DNA of 64,000 bases from Rhododendron vialii (lineage: Eukaryota; Streptophyta; Magnoliopsida; Ericales; Ericaceae), in the NCBI RefSeq assembly GCF_030253575.1, contig NC_080561.1:10388501-10452500 (forward strand), read 5' to 3'. Every line of letters begins with the position of its first letter. Positions within the stretch are counted from its first letter, which is position 1. Position numbers and translations under genes: made by a program. The notes under the pieces are model-generated. The model was given only the letters and a program-made list of their open reading frames with translations, did no database searches and was not told the origin of the DNA. This document shows, piece after piece, positions 47,505 to 59,462 of the stretch.

Positions 47505-47772
47505 GGTTTTTCGGCTAAAAAATTAAGCCTGGCTTATTGGCTTATCCTAGAAAAAGCCAAGGTCCGCATCCATGGTGGAAAATGATGTTGACAGGCTTTT
47601 TATAGTTTTGACTCCTTCTCATACCAACAAAATTACTATAATGCCCTTACACAATAATTGCAATACAATTGAATGTTTCCATTTTCCAAACAAAGGGAAA
47701 CCCACCTACCTCGTAAAGAAAGAAAAAGAAAAGAAACCCACCGTCCCCATTCCCCATTTGGCGTATACACCA
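47505..47772. other. Spacer before the Copia element
   Basis: Holds cttattggcttatcc phrases seen at MITE ends; no gene. Confidence 0.35.
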
Positions 47773-47902
47773 TGTTGGAATAGTTTAGTCCCACATCGGG
47801 TAGTCATGTTATGTAACGGGTCACGACATAATATAAATAAAGTTCTTTATGTGTTAAGGTAAGTTAACACCCTATACACTTTTCCTTCTTTCTCTTACAA
47901 CA
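47773..47902 (+). repeat. 5' LTR of the Copia element
   Basis: 130 bp, contains taatataaataaag as the only TATA-like/poly(A)-like signal. Confidence 0.92.
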
Positions 47903-48446
47903 TGGTATTAAAACGGGATCTTAACCTTAAACTTAAACCACCACAACCCTAGCCTAAACCCTAGCCTCTGTACATAATCCCTAAAATCATAATCCTACTC
48001 CTAGCCTCTGCCTTAACCCTAACCCTAATCGTAACTCATCGATTACTGTTCACGATGTTACTGTTCATCGATTATTGTTCACGACGTTACTGTTCATCGC
48101 GCGTTGTTCATCGCCTTGCTGTTCTGCCTCTGGTATTGTGTCTTTGACTGCTTATTTGCTCACCTTTTCATGCGTTATCGTCTTCTGGATGTTTTTTGTT
48201 GCTGTTCATGCAATTGGGTTCAACTGTCGTTCGCTTTGATTTACGGAGCCTACAGTTATTAGTTGTGACGGATCTGTTATGTTGGAGTTGCTAATGTTGG
48301 GTACCGATGTAGTTTGGTGACAGTGTTAGTATATTAATTGATGTTGTTGATCAGTAGTTATTGATATTCCGCTTGGTTTGTATTAACTTGGTTGCGTACT
48401 GGTTATTTACTAGTTATTGGTTGTTGTCTCTCCGTTGACCGGTAAA

Positions 48447-51400
48447 ATGTCTGAGCAGAAGAAGGATTCTGAGTCTGGTACTGTTTCTAGCTCTGGTTCT
48501 ACTCTTGTTGGTAGCTCATCGAGTGGTTCTTGGTCTCGCGAGAGGCGCCCTATTACCTCAACACCATTAAATGGAGGCAATTATGTTCTTTGGGCTAAAG
48601 CTGTTGAGGTGTATTATATGGGTCAATTTGAGGACTCCTATTTGATTGATGAACCTCCTGCTACTAATGGACCCACATATAGGGCATGGAAAGCTATTGA
48701 TGCTCATGTTCGATCAAAGTTATGGAATAGAATGATGGAACAGGTTGCCAGTACGCTGATGTTCTGTGATACCGCTAAAGAGGTGTGGACCCAAGCAAAA
48801 GAATTATATTCAGGTCGACAATCTCCGTCGCACATATGACCTTCATCGGTCTTTCTTTGATATATCTCAGGGTGCTGATTCTTTTAAAGATTATTATGCC
48901 AAGTTTCGACGCATTTGCAATGAATTGGATATCTGTGAGCCACTGTCTACTGATATTCAAGTTATGCTGCGCCAGCATGAGCACATGCGGGTTACTCATT
49001 TCTTATCTGGTGCATCATCTGATTTTGGTCCTGTGGGTAATCAGATTTTGGGGAGTCGTGACTTACCTTCTCTCAGCGATGTATTCAGTAGTCTCCAATA
49101 GTTGTCATTTATTTCTGGTCCTACTTTTGGTAGTTCTGATGGCTCTGTTTTCTATGTTAGCCGTGGTCGTGGCCGTGAGTCTGGGTTTAATAGTCATGAT
49201 CGCGACTATGGGGTGAGCGGTCGTGGCTTTGGCAGTCGTGAATCTGGGTTTGGTGGTCGTGGTCGTGACTCTAGAGGCTGTGGTTTTGGTCGTGGCTTTA
49301 GTGGCCGTGATTTTGTTTTTGATACTCGTGGGGGTCGCATATCAGGGGGAGGTGGCCGCGGTCGCGGTCATGATTCTAGATTTTGTACTCATTGTTGGGG
49401 AACAAATCATACGGCAGAGTTCTGTTACAATCTTCATGGTTTTCTCCAGGCTCATCAGGCTGCTAGCTCTCAAGATACTAGACAATTTACTCAATCTTTT
49501 TTCGATAGTGTGGCTATTCCAGCTGAGGAGTACTAGCATTTTTTGTCATTTCAGGATGTGATAGGATCCTCTACTGTTACGCTCGCTCAGACCGGTACAT
49601 CTATTGCTTGTGTTACCTCCTCTTCTTCCTCTCCTTGGGTTATTGACTCAAGTGCCACTGATCATATGACTGGTACATCTATTTTCTTTGATTGACAGCC
49701 AGTTGGTAGACCATCTCATGTTACCTTGGCTGATGGCTCTACCACGGCTGTTACTGGTTTTGGTTCCGTCCTTGTCACTTCCTCTCTTACTTTGTCATCT
49801 GTTTTACATGTTCTTCGTTTACCGTTTAATCTTATGTCAGTGAGCCGCCTTACAAAATCTTTAAACTGTTCCGTCCCATTTCTTCCTCATGGCTATGTTT
49901 TTTAGGATCTCAAGACGGGGAAGAAGATTGGTGGGGGCACTGAGCGAGGTGGCCTATATTACCTGACTGATCCTCAGTCTGCAGCTCTTCAGACATCAGA
50001 ATCTCCCTACCAACAGCATTGTCGTCTTAGTCATCCCTCTCTTTAGAGTCTGAAACACCTGGTGCCCTATTGTCGTTCCATTAATAAGTTGGTCTATGAG
50101 GTCTGTGAGTTTAGTAAACACCGTAGAGTCACTTTTTTACCCAGGGTTGAGCGTCTTATGTCACATCCTTTTCAGTTAGTTCATTCAGATATTTAGGGGC
50201 CTATTCATGTGCCTAGTGTTTATGGTTTTTAGTATTACATTATTTTTGTGGATGATTTTTCTCGTATCACATATCTTTATTTAATGAAAGAGCGATCTAA
50301 ATTGAAATCCATTTTTCAAACTTTTTACCTGGAAGTCAAAACTCAATTTGATACTTCTGTTAAGATACTTCGTTCAGATAATGCCCGCAAAAATTTTCAC
50401 CATCTACTTTCTCAGTTTTTCGTTGATCATGGCATTGTTCACCAATCGTCGTGCTCTCGGACTCCACAACAAAATGGAGTTGCTGAGCGCAAGATTAGAC
50501 ACTTATCTGAGATTATGCGTGCTCTATTATTTTAAATGCAGGTTCCTAAGTCCTATTAGAGTGACGTCGCTCTCACTGCATGTTACCTAATCAACCGTAT
50601 GCCTTCTACGGTCTTAGGTGGTTAGGTTCCTCATACGATGTTATTTCCTGGTCAGCCTCTTCACTCTCTCCCTCATTGAGTTTTTGGGTGTACCTGTTAT
50701 GTTCACACTCTTGACCCTGATAGGAGTAAACTTGATCCTCGATCTTTTAAGTGTATCTTTCTGGGATACTCACACACCCAGAAAGGATATCGTTGTTACT
50801 CTCCTTCTTTACATCGTCACTTTGTCTGTGCTGATGTCATGTTCAATGAGTTGTTACCATATTACTCGGATCCTGTTACTACTACCGACCTTTTTCCCCT
50901 TGAGTTTGTATTACCTATGTTTGTTCCTACTGGAACTGTTTCACCCAACCCTTTGCAGGTATATGTTCGTCGTTTTCTGGCACCAGCATCGTCTCCGCCT
51001 CCACCTCCTAATCCACTCCAGTCTGCCGAAATTTTCGTGCCCACGCATTTGTCTTCTCTCCCGTCGCTGAATCTGCCTGCCCCTCGTTATCCGACTCGTG
51101 AGAATCGTCGTCCTCCGGTAAAATATGGTTATACTAATATCTCGAGCACTTTTCAACCTATTTCTCGATTTATCTCTTATGCTCATCTCTCTCCATCCCT
51201 TCGTGCTTTCACTACTACTGTTTCCTCCGTTTCTGTTCCTAAAAATGTTCAAGAGGCATTATCCCGGTCTGAGTGGCGTACAGCTATGGTGGATGAAATA
51301 TCTGTTCTTCTTATTAACGACACATGGGAGTTGGTTACTCTTCCTGCTAGAAAATCTACTGTTGGCTGTCGTTGGGTCTATACTGTCAAATATCTTCCTA

Positions 51401-54198
51401 ATGACACTGTTGAGCATCACAAAGCTCGCCTGGTTGCTACAGGCTACACCCAAACTTATGGTGTTGCTTATTCCGATACGTTCTCTCCTGTTGCCAACCT
51501 TTGCTCTGTGCGGATTCTTATTTCTCTTGCCGCCAATCTTGGTTGGCCATTGTTTCAGCTTGATGTCAAAAATGCCTTTCTCCATGATGATCTCCAAGAG
51601 GAAGTTTATATGGAGTAACCACTTGGATTTGTTGCTCAGGGGGCGCATCACAAGGTATGTCATCTTCGCAAGACACTTTAGGGGCTTAAGCAATCCCCTA
51701 GAGCATGGTTTGGCAAGTTTACTAAGGCTGTTTTGAGGTTTGGCATGCGTCAAAGTCACTCAGATCATTCTGTATTTTCCCTTATGTCAGCTCGAGGGAA
51801 AATATTTGTCACGCCCCGCCCCACAAACGGCACATAAAGTGGGGTCTAGTCGGCGCAACCACGTGGCATTCCACACAGAAGACCAAAACACACCTCACAA
51901 CCTGTCAAAAAAAAACACCCAGCGGAAGACTTATCACCTTAACAAAAAATGAGTCAATGAATTGACCAACCAACCATGACATAGCACAACCAAGAAACAA
52001 CATCTGCATTAGAGTACTTTAAAAATTCTATACTACAATACATCTACCAACGACTTACTTACAACTTGAATAAACCAACTTCATCATCAACCACCTACAA
52101 CAAACTCGACCATCCATAACGTCCAAGGCTAACCTCAAATAGAACGTCAACCATCGACCAAACTTAATTACAACCTATACAATTTAAAAACTTTAACTAT
52201 CCTTAGCTACAACTCCTTACAAATTAAGTTCTGTACCAATTAAGTCACTCGACAACAACGTAACCAAAACCCCACCTGACACTAGCAAAACACCTCAACA
52301 CGATGACCGGTAGTGGACCCACTCTAAGCAACCTGCTACCTGGCAGACCAAAATGGAAAGTCAGAGTGTGTGAGATATAGAAATGCTCAACATAATATCA
52401 CAATACCCGAAGGAATATCAATATGAATACACATCACCAATGTAACTGAAATACTAGAATGTATATAACAGTTATAACCAACATATCCACCCAACTGAGC
52501 AATAATAATCAATGCACAACCATATGAATGTAATCACAACACATGCAGTTGCACGTCTGCCATATCCCATGAACCCAAGATAAGGTGTTCCACATACCAT
52601 GCTCCCATCCATCGACAATTAGCCGGCATGGCATATGACATGGTATGTCTTACACGTTAACTTTCAGCGGTTCAATCAACACCCATCAGCATGTATTTTC
52701 GTCAAACATGCATAGCACAACCAAATCTCGTGTCCCACACACCATGTTCCCAACCATCGTCCATTGAACGATATGGCTTACGACATGGTGTGCCTCACAC
52801 ACACACATTCACAACATATCAAAGCTAAACTACAGTAGCATGATATACACTCACCACTATAGCAATATCTCAGTAAGGATAACCATATCAAAAGCTAACT
52901 ACGATTAGCAAGATATACACCCACCACCATAACAGTATTATATGGAGAAAAATCATATTAAACACACTCACCTTTGTATCAACCGAGGTACGCCAAATTT
53001 ACGGTTTCGGAACCTCTCCAATTGACTGGCTTATTACTTAGTCACAAGCTAACCATATCAATTTATTAAACGCTTAAACGTTACCACCAACTCCTGAAAA
53101 TAATCTATAACACTAACAATAGGTTAACGATGCTTAACGCATACAAGCATGTCCATTTTAAAGGTTTATAAGTGTCCCTAAACAAGCGTAATACTCAAAC
53201 ACCACATCACCCCTATATTTAGTTTGAAATCTACGACCAGCCTATCGTATTCTGCCTATAACTTCTTATAGTGTTAAAATCAAATCTTGAAACCACCACC
53301 ATTAGAAAGTAAACCTATAGTACATGAATTTTGATATAAAATTTGTTAAAAACGGAGTCCGAACGACAAAGTTATGCTCGTCCAAAATTACACAAAAATC
53401 TGTCCAAAATCACGTATTCTGCACATTTATCAACTTCAAATTAAACACTGATTTAACTCGGTACAAACTAAGCCACAACCTTCACATATTCCGAAAGACA
53501 TATGAGTCTAGTTTCAGAATCAACAACCCGTACGCTAACCCGATACCTGAGCTAAAAGATATGACCATTTTTCCAAAATGTGTCAGTGCAGCAAATACAA
53601 AACTCAACAGGGACACACCGACTTGTAAAATCCTCCAAACTTAGAATATGCATCTAATAAACCCCAAATTTGGTACACACCATTATCACTCATCAAAGTT
53701 CATGCCTGATTTTTTTTTCCAGATTTTTCACAATAAAGGAACCTAGTCAAAATTACCCCCAAACTTAGAAATTCTGTGCAGTGAAGCACAATTTCCAATA
53801 GAACAGTTTGTGTTCGAAAATTTATTAAAAATTGAATACTTAATACTTTTTAGTAATTCCAATGCCAAGACATCACCAACTTATCAATCTTTCAGACACA
53901 TAAGAACTCATAATCAGGAGGATCTCTTAACTATAAAAAAAATTGATAAAAGACGTAGCTCTATAAGCTGTCTACTAAAAAATAGGATCCTGACCACAAT
54001 TAGGTTTATAATTTTTATCTTTTTCTACACTTCTTAGAAAATTCTGAAAATTTAACACGATATAATAGACACACTAATGAACCTTCAGTAAAAATACCAG
54101 AAATTAACAAGCTTTCTAGGTACCTTGAATAATTTTGTGAAGAACAGCCCTACACCTTAGTTTTTTCCTTATTCTCCTTCCCTCTGCCCCCCCCCCCC

Positions 54199-54230
<32 letters not shown>

Positions 54231-55415
54231 ACGTAGAAACAAGATACGTATGGAGAAAGATAAATATTCTCAGGATATTTTGCTATATAAGGGCATAAGG
54301 GAATTTATCACATGCAAGCGGAACCATGTCCTAACTTATGCTCCAATCACAAATCACACAGGACCCTCGCAAGTTCTATTGTTTACGATTTAAACCCCTA
54401 AAACACATAGTTCAATTAAAAGTAATTGAAATTTCGAAATATCCGGGGCTGGTATTACAATATTGCTCATTGTCTATGTTGATGATATTATTATTACTAG
54501 ATATGACCAAAAAGGGATCGAAGAGCTAAAACAGTTCTTACATAGTCAGTTTCACACTAAAGACTTGGGTAAGCTAGGATATTTCTTGGGTATTGAGGTA
54601 ACAAGGTCTAAGGATGGTATTAGTTTGTCCCAGAGAAAATATGTGTTGGATATTCTAGAAGAGACAGGTTTGTTGGGAGCCAAACCTGTGGAGACTCCGA
54701 GCTTTGCGTTGATCAGGGGGAGGAGTTTCCTCATCCAGACCAATATCGTCGCTTGGTTGGTAAGTTGAATTATCTTACCAATACTCGTCCTGATATCTCG
54801 TTTGTTGTTAGTGTGGTGAGTCAGTTCATGTCTGCTCCTCGTCTTCCACATTGGGAAGCTTGTATTCGCATTGTGAAGTATCTTAAGGCTCATCATGGAC
54901 GTGGCTTATTTTTTTGTTCCAATGGTCATCTGCGTGTTAAGGCATTTACTGATGCAAATTGGGCAATGTCACCTTCTGATAGACGTTCAACAACTGGTTA
55001 CTGTACTTTTATTGGTGGCAACCTAGTTACCTGGAAGAGTAAGAAGCAGACTGTGGTTGCAAGGTCTAGTGCAGAAGCAGAATATCGTGCTATGGCTCAT
55101 ACTACATGTGAGGTTGTTTGGCTGAGATCATTTCTTGAGGAGCTGGGATTTCGGGTGCAATTGCCCATTCCTATGTACTATGACAATCAGGCGACGATAC
55201 ATATTGCCTCGAATCCGGTGTTTCATGAGAGAACCAAGCATATTGAGGTAGATTGTCACATTGTTCGCGAGAAGATTGACAGTGGTGTGTTAGCTACTTT
55301 GTTTGTGTCTACTGGAGCTCAATTGGCCGATATCTTCACCAAATTATTGTTCAAACAACGTTTAGAGTTGTTATGTAACAAGCTGAGACTTTGTGATATT
55401 TATTCTCCAGCTTGA
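48447..55415 (+). pseudogene. Copia gag-pol, degenerate
   Basis: Domain order is typical of Copia. Gag begins at the ATG at 48447 (MSEQKKDSES; LNGGNYVLWAKAV) and has a frameshift near 48815. An Arg/Gly-rich stretch with zinc knuckle CTHCWGTNHTAEFC follows (~49140-49440), then protease-like WVIDSSATDHM (~49640) and integrase (HCRLSHPSL, FVDDFSRITYLYL, SDNARKNF, TPQQNGVAERK, 50020-50530). RT begins with WKLV-type sequence (51280-51800), is cut by the solo LTR, and resumes with VYVDDIII (~54480). The RNase H region is open from 54753 to 55415 (FTDANWAMSPSDRRSTTGYC, TKHIEVDCHIVREK). At least nine stops lie in the pol part, mostly TAG (49903, 50044, 50194, 50230, 50557, 50623, 51680). It cannot make a full polyprotein. 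Confidence 0.9.
51807..54459. mobile_element. Solo LTR inserted in the Copia reverse transcriptase, 2653 bp
   Basis: Starts TGTCACGCCCCGCCCC, ends CCGGGGCTGGTATTACA, with the duplication ATATT (51802-51806 and 54460-54464). It is mostly AC-rich on the left and AT-rich on the right, with a (CT)n at 54198-54229. No coding domain; the ORFs at 53324 and 53810 are AT-rich noise. Confidence 0.88.
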
Positions 55416-55422
55416 GAGGGAG

Positions 55423-55553
55423 TGTTAGAATAGTTTAGTCCCACATTAGGTAGTCATGTTATGTAATGGGTCACGACATAATATAAATAAAGCTCTTTAT
55501 GTGTTAAAGTAAGTTAACACCCTATACACTTTTCCTTTTTTTCTCTTACAACA
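55423..55553 (+). repeat. 3' LTR of the Copia element
   Basis: 131 bp, about 94 percent identical to the 5' LTR by eye; differences are nearly all C/T or G/A. Confidence 0.92.
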
Positions 55554-55655
55554 ACCAATTTCCATACACACATTAACATTTCAGCAAATCAACTAAAGGT
55601 CAACTAGAAGTTCATTGCCACTCATATTTCTTGCCTCATCTGTATTCAATTTTGG

Positions 55656-57193
55656 TTATCTAGCTCTATTACCACGTATTCGTAGTCTATGAAGTGCTCT
55701 CCTTATATTATTCCTCACGTCATTCATTTCTGGAATATTATCTTCATCAACAATGTCACCCCTTTCGTCTAATCTGTCCTTCAACTCTGGGTCCTCATCT
55801 GGCCGGGCCTCAAATGCATAGTTATAAGCCGAGCTTACAGGAGCGAAGAAGTTATCAGGTTCTCTATCCCTACGGATGTAATTATGAATTACCATCGACG
55901 CCAACACAAGGTCCACTGTGTTGGCATTTCATGCCATGGTGGTATAATGGCCATGAAACCAAACTTATTTTTCCAAATGCCAAACGTCCTTTCAATGATA
56001 CTCCTAAGCGATGAATGTGCCCTATTGAAGTGCTCTCTATCATCGCGAGGTCATCGTTGCCCCTGTCTAAATTTAGCCTGGTGGTACCTAAACCCTTTAT
56101 AGGGAGCAAGAAAACCTGGCCTGTTGGGATAACCAGCATTCACTAGGTAGTATTTTCATGTGCAAGTTGTACACCAACTTTTTTAGAAATTGGAACAATG
56201 GAATATATAAAAAGAATCATACAAAACTCCTATACGGTGTAAATGGAGCTAAATTATTACCTGGTTCTGGTTGAAGGAAACGATATCTCGGATTCAAGAC
56301 ACAACGCTTGAATATGCTATAATCGTGATAGATCCCCTCTGATCCAGTTGATGCAAACATGAAAGTAAGGTCGAAATCACAGACGGCCATTATATTTTGG
56401 TTGGCATAACCCTTTCGTGAAAAGAACCTCTTCTCGTCTTCCTTCTTCTTGCATTTTATTATAACATGGGTCCCATCTAAAGCCCCAATACAATTTTTCT
56501 GCACCAATACAAAAAGTGTAAACCGATTCACTGACCCTCATTTTTGTGCAAAGACACGCTATCCTAACATTACCTAAACACAATGAAACACGAAAGATAA
56601 CTCACCTTGAATGGTTTATAGAAGTCGCGTCTATCCAAGTACTCGTGAGTCTTACCTTGTCGTCTCGTTGGCTTTAACTTATCAGCAATGAAACCTCTCC
56701 TCATGCACGCTAATATCTTGTGCACATGTCTGCTCACAGTGTCTCCCGAGTGTTGAAACCTCTCCTATGTTCTTCGATTTGAGGGGCCCTTAAGTAGATA
56801 CATGAACATTGCAAAACTCTCAAAACAGTCAACTCCATCAATTTTCATTCGAGAAGAACTCCAGTCATAGGTTCCTTGAAGTTCTTGGACTATTTTTGCA
56901 AATGTGTCTTTGGGCATGCAAAGCTCAAGTTGAAACCTCTCATCACAACTATTCATTAGGTCATACAGATAAGTTTTACCTGACAAGGGGCACGTGTGGA
57001 ACGGTAGCCTCTGCGGCCTACGTAGGATTTGTATGGCATGCAACAATGCTACGGTCGCCAGGTCAACCAAAAATTCGTCCTTTGCAATTTCGGTATAAAA
57101 CTCATCAGCCGAGATCGAGTACTCAGAGTCATCGTCATCGTCATCGTCAAACACATTGTTACTTGAACAGGCATTTCCATTGTTGTTATTCAT
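55656..57193 (-). pseudogene. PIF/Harbinger transposase (HARBI1-type), broken
   Basis: DDE transposase on the minus strand. The start ATG is at 57193 (MNNNNGNACSSNN, an acidic Asp run, then EFYTEIAKDEF). The frame passes FHTCPLSGKTYLYDLM and IDGVDCFESFAMFMYLL, and a shift near 56770 leads into HSGDTVSRHVHKIL. After an intron (about 56605-56490) the catalytic part is readable: GALDGTHVII (first Asp), ASTGSEGIYHDYSIF (second Asp) and SLRSIIERTFGIW (Glu). A TGA inside QAKFRQGQR..PR and a shift near 55935 separate it from the C-terminal VIHNYIRRDREPDNF. The C-terminal frame ends at 55656. An LTR element has inserted exactly at its start codon. The Copia element lies 100 bases beyond its 3' end. 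Confidence 0.82.
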
Positions 57194-57540
57194 TGTAACA
57201 CCCCAACCCAAAATACATATATGACTCGACTAAAAGTGAAGACAATGTTGGAATCGGCGCTTGAAATTATCTAGCTTTATTTTCGGATAAAAAAAAAGGA
57301 ATATTTTCATGCTATACGCGTAAAAAAAAAAAAGAAAGAAAGAAAGAAAGAGAAAGCAGATAAATACAGAAGTAGGCTAGAGGTTCTGTGGTTTTCTAGG
57401 AAACATGAGATTGCCATCTCATGCTTATATATTGCCACCTAAGAAACCATGTGTCCAAATTAAATTAAGTTAGGCACACAAGTGTCAAAGTTATGCTAAT
57501 TAGGAAGCCATGTGTCAGGGCTAGACCAATATGGAAAGCC

Positions 57541-57548
57541 TATAAATA
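57541..57548 (+). promoter_or_regulatory. TATA box of the LTR promoter
   Basis: tataaata in ggaaagcctataaatagaag; transcription would start roughly 25-35 bases downstream, defining R. Confidence 0.7.
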
Positions 57549-57774
57549 GAAGCCCTATTCTAGGTTCATGGCCAAAAAATAGCAAAGAATTACTACTTAC
57601 TAAGTATGGCAAAAAAAAAAAAGGGAAGAAAGAAATGTGTACTGAATAGTAGTAGATTAGTATTGAATAAAGGGAAAAGAGGTACTGGACTCCCAGCCGT
57701 GCTTTAGTTTTCTTTCACTGAGCTACCACTACGTTGTCCAGAGGTTAACAAGTATACGTAACAAAGAATTCTAA

Positions 57775-57781
57775 GGTGAGA
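57775..57781 (+). promoter_or_regulatory. Candidate 5' splice site in the LTR leader
   Basis: ctaag|gtgagat fits the plant donor consensus AG|GTRAGT well. It lies downstream of the TATA box and upstream of the PBS, so splicing from it would remove the PBS. Confidence 0.5.
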
Positions 57782-58535
57782 TACTTATACTCTAGTTACA
57801 TGATTTTCCTTTATAAAGTAGCATAATTTTGTATTGAAAAAAGATTATAATTTTTTTAGATATGCAATGGGAAAAGATATGATAAATTTTTCATGTTAGA
57901 AGCACGTCAAACAGAGGTGATGACGCTGTAAAGTTTAAGCTTAGAAAATGAAAGCGGTCAGACAAAGGAGATGACCTATTGATGTATCCAGACAGTTTTC
58001 CCGAGTTTGGGGGACGCATAAAAAGATACCATAACACATAATGGAGTTATACGGACGGAAAGAATAGGGCCCTAGTGGCTAGTGACTTGATCATTTCACA
58101 CAACAAGAGGGGTCGCTCCCCTACAGAAAGATTAGGCTGTTGGATGAATATCATAAGATTACTTGTTTCAGATTATGCAAACATTTGTGTTAAAATTGTT
58201 TCCATGGTATAAAACGTGTAACTTTTGTAGTTGTATCTCACACGAGCATTCGGCTTATGAAAATTGATAATTTTTACAGATAATGAAGAATAGAGATGGA
58301 GTTGCTGCTGCCCTGGGATATGCTTGTTATACTTTTGTGTAGATATTGTAAAGAAGTTATCTTTTTAAAAGACTTGGGTTTTGTAATAAGGGTATGTGAA
58401 ATAAAACAGTTATGATTTTTCTCATAACATTGTCTCCAAATTTAATTATGAAAAAGAGGCCTGGATGAGCGTTAGGACTCATCGGCCGGTCACGATGACT
58501 CGACAAAATTTCTAGAATCGGGGTCGTGACAATTG

Positions 58536-58547
58536 TGGTATCAGAGC
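58536..58547 (+). promoter_or_regulatory. Primer-binding site, initiator tRNA-Met
   Basis: tggtatcagagc, four bases after the 5' LTR; complementary to the 3' end of plant initiator tRNA-Met. Confidence 0.92.
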
Positions 58548-58771
58548 AAGCTTTTTACAAAAAGAAATATATATGTTTTTTAAAAAAACAACCTGAAAAT
58601 TTTTCTTTAAAAGAAAAAGAAGTGAAAAAAAAAAAGTTTTAGCAGCCCTAAAATTTTGAAGGAAAAGAATATATACATATATTTTTATTTGTTTGTTCAA
58701 CAGAGTCTCCGGGCAACTGGCATAACTTAAACGGTGAAATTATTTAAATTCTAAATATATTTATTGTAGGA

Positions 58772-59167
58772 ATGGCAAATCATCATGCAATGGATATTTG
58801 GGGCGGATACATAGTCAACCCATCTGTTAGTGGACGCCTTGCCGTTCACCCAACGAACCCCCAACTATACGAACATCTTACCGCTCAGGATGCCCAAACA
58901 CTCGCCTACCGAGCAGTACGAAGGGTGGTGCAATTCCAACCCTTACTATCAACAGAAGCAAAAAGAAGTGTTGTAGAACATCGTCTCGATACCGAAACTC
59001 TTATAAGGCAGAAAGCGTTACAACTTTTGCAAGATAATGAACGCTTCCAAGTTTTGTTGAATTGGATAAATGCAGAAGAGGAAGAATATGGGAGACGAGC
59101 TGCTAATAGGGAAGGACCAAGACCCTCTAATGATAATCCGTTGCCAATGGAAAATGGGTACCACTAG
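58772..59167 (+). CDS. ORF A of the gag-only LTR element, unknown function, 131 residues
   Basis: Intact frame MANHHAMDIWGGYIVNPSV..NGYH. I do not recognise it. The N-terminal 30 residues are mixed; residues ~35-105 are rich in Leu/Gln/Glu/Arg and look helical (QDAQTLAYRAVRRVV, KALQLLQDNERFQVLLNWI), and the tail is polar. There is no Cys/His metal motif, membrane segment or protease triad. The ATG follows an acceptor-like ttattgtag|ga by two bases. Position upstream of gag in the same orientation, and an open frame in an element with young LTRs, suggest it is or recently was expressed. It could be an accessory structural protein or a captured host fragment. Confidence 0.6.
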   Translation: MANHHAMDIWGGYIVNPSVSGRLAVHPTNPQLYEHLTAQDAQTLAYRAVRRVVQFQPLLSTEAKRSVVEHRLDTETLIRQKALQLLQDNERFQVLLNWINAEEEEYGRRAANREGPRPSNDNPLPMENGYH

Positions 59168-59462
59168 AAGGGGAAATGCCTGTGTAAATAGTATAAATAG
59201 TGTAAAAGTGTACAGGGAAGAAGTAGTTTGTCTATAGATATGTATATAAATAAAAAGGTCTTGTTTTCTCTGTAATGAATTTGGTACCACCTAGTAATTG
59301 GAATTTCAAAGTATATAGTAATATATTAGAACAACGTAAAAGGAAATAATTGATGTCGCATTTTTTTTCCCGTCTGATGGCAACCAAACAGAATGTCTTA
59401 CGGTTTGATAATAGTGAAGTATACTAACAAAATTGAATTACAATAAAAATGATTGTTTCAGG

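Larger units (their letters stand above)
47773..55553 (+). mobile_element. Ty1/Copia retrotransposon with very short LTRs, decayed and interrupted
   Basis: LTRs of only 130 and 131 bp (47773-47902; 55423-55553), TGTTGG/TGTTAG..ACAACA, bound the element, with a 4-bp duplication ACCA (47769-47772 and 55554-55557). The PBS tggtattaaa follows the 5' LTR directly, and the purine tract gagagggag precedes the 3' LTR. Gag-pol is recognisable but broken, and a 2653-bp solo LTR (51807-54459) splits the reverse transcriptase. The LTRs differ at about seven sites, mostly transitions. Confidence 0.92.
57194..58531 (+). repeat. 5' LTR of the gag-only element
   Basis: 1338 bp. TATA box tataaata at 57541-57548; donor-like AAG|GTGAGA at 57773-57781; a second acceptor-like ttttacag near 58274. 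Confidence 0.95.

Noticed and set aside
48417-48446. Upstream start for the Copia gag frame
   Set aside because: The frame opens earlier, but MSEQKKD at 48447 is the natural Copia gag start; the upstream residues (VVVSPLTGK) look like leader.
52867-54037. ORFs at 53324-53644 and 53810-54037
   Set aside because: AT-rich frames inside a solo LTR, no motif.
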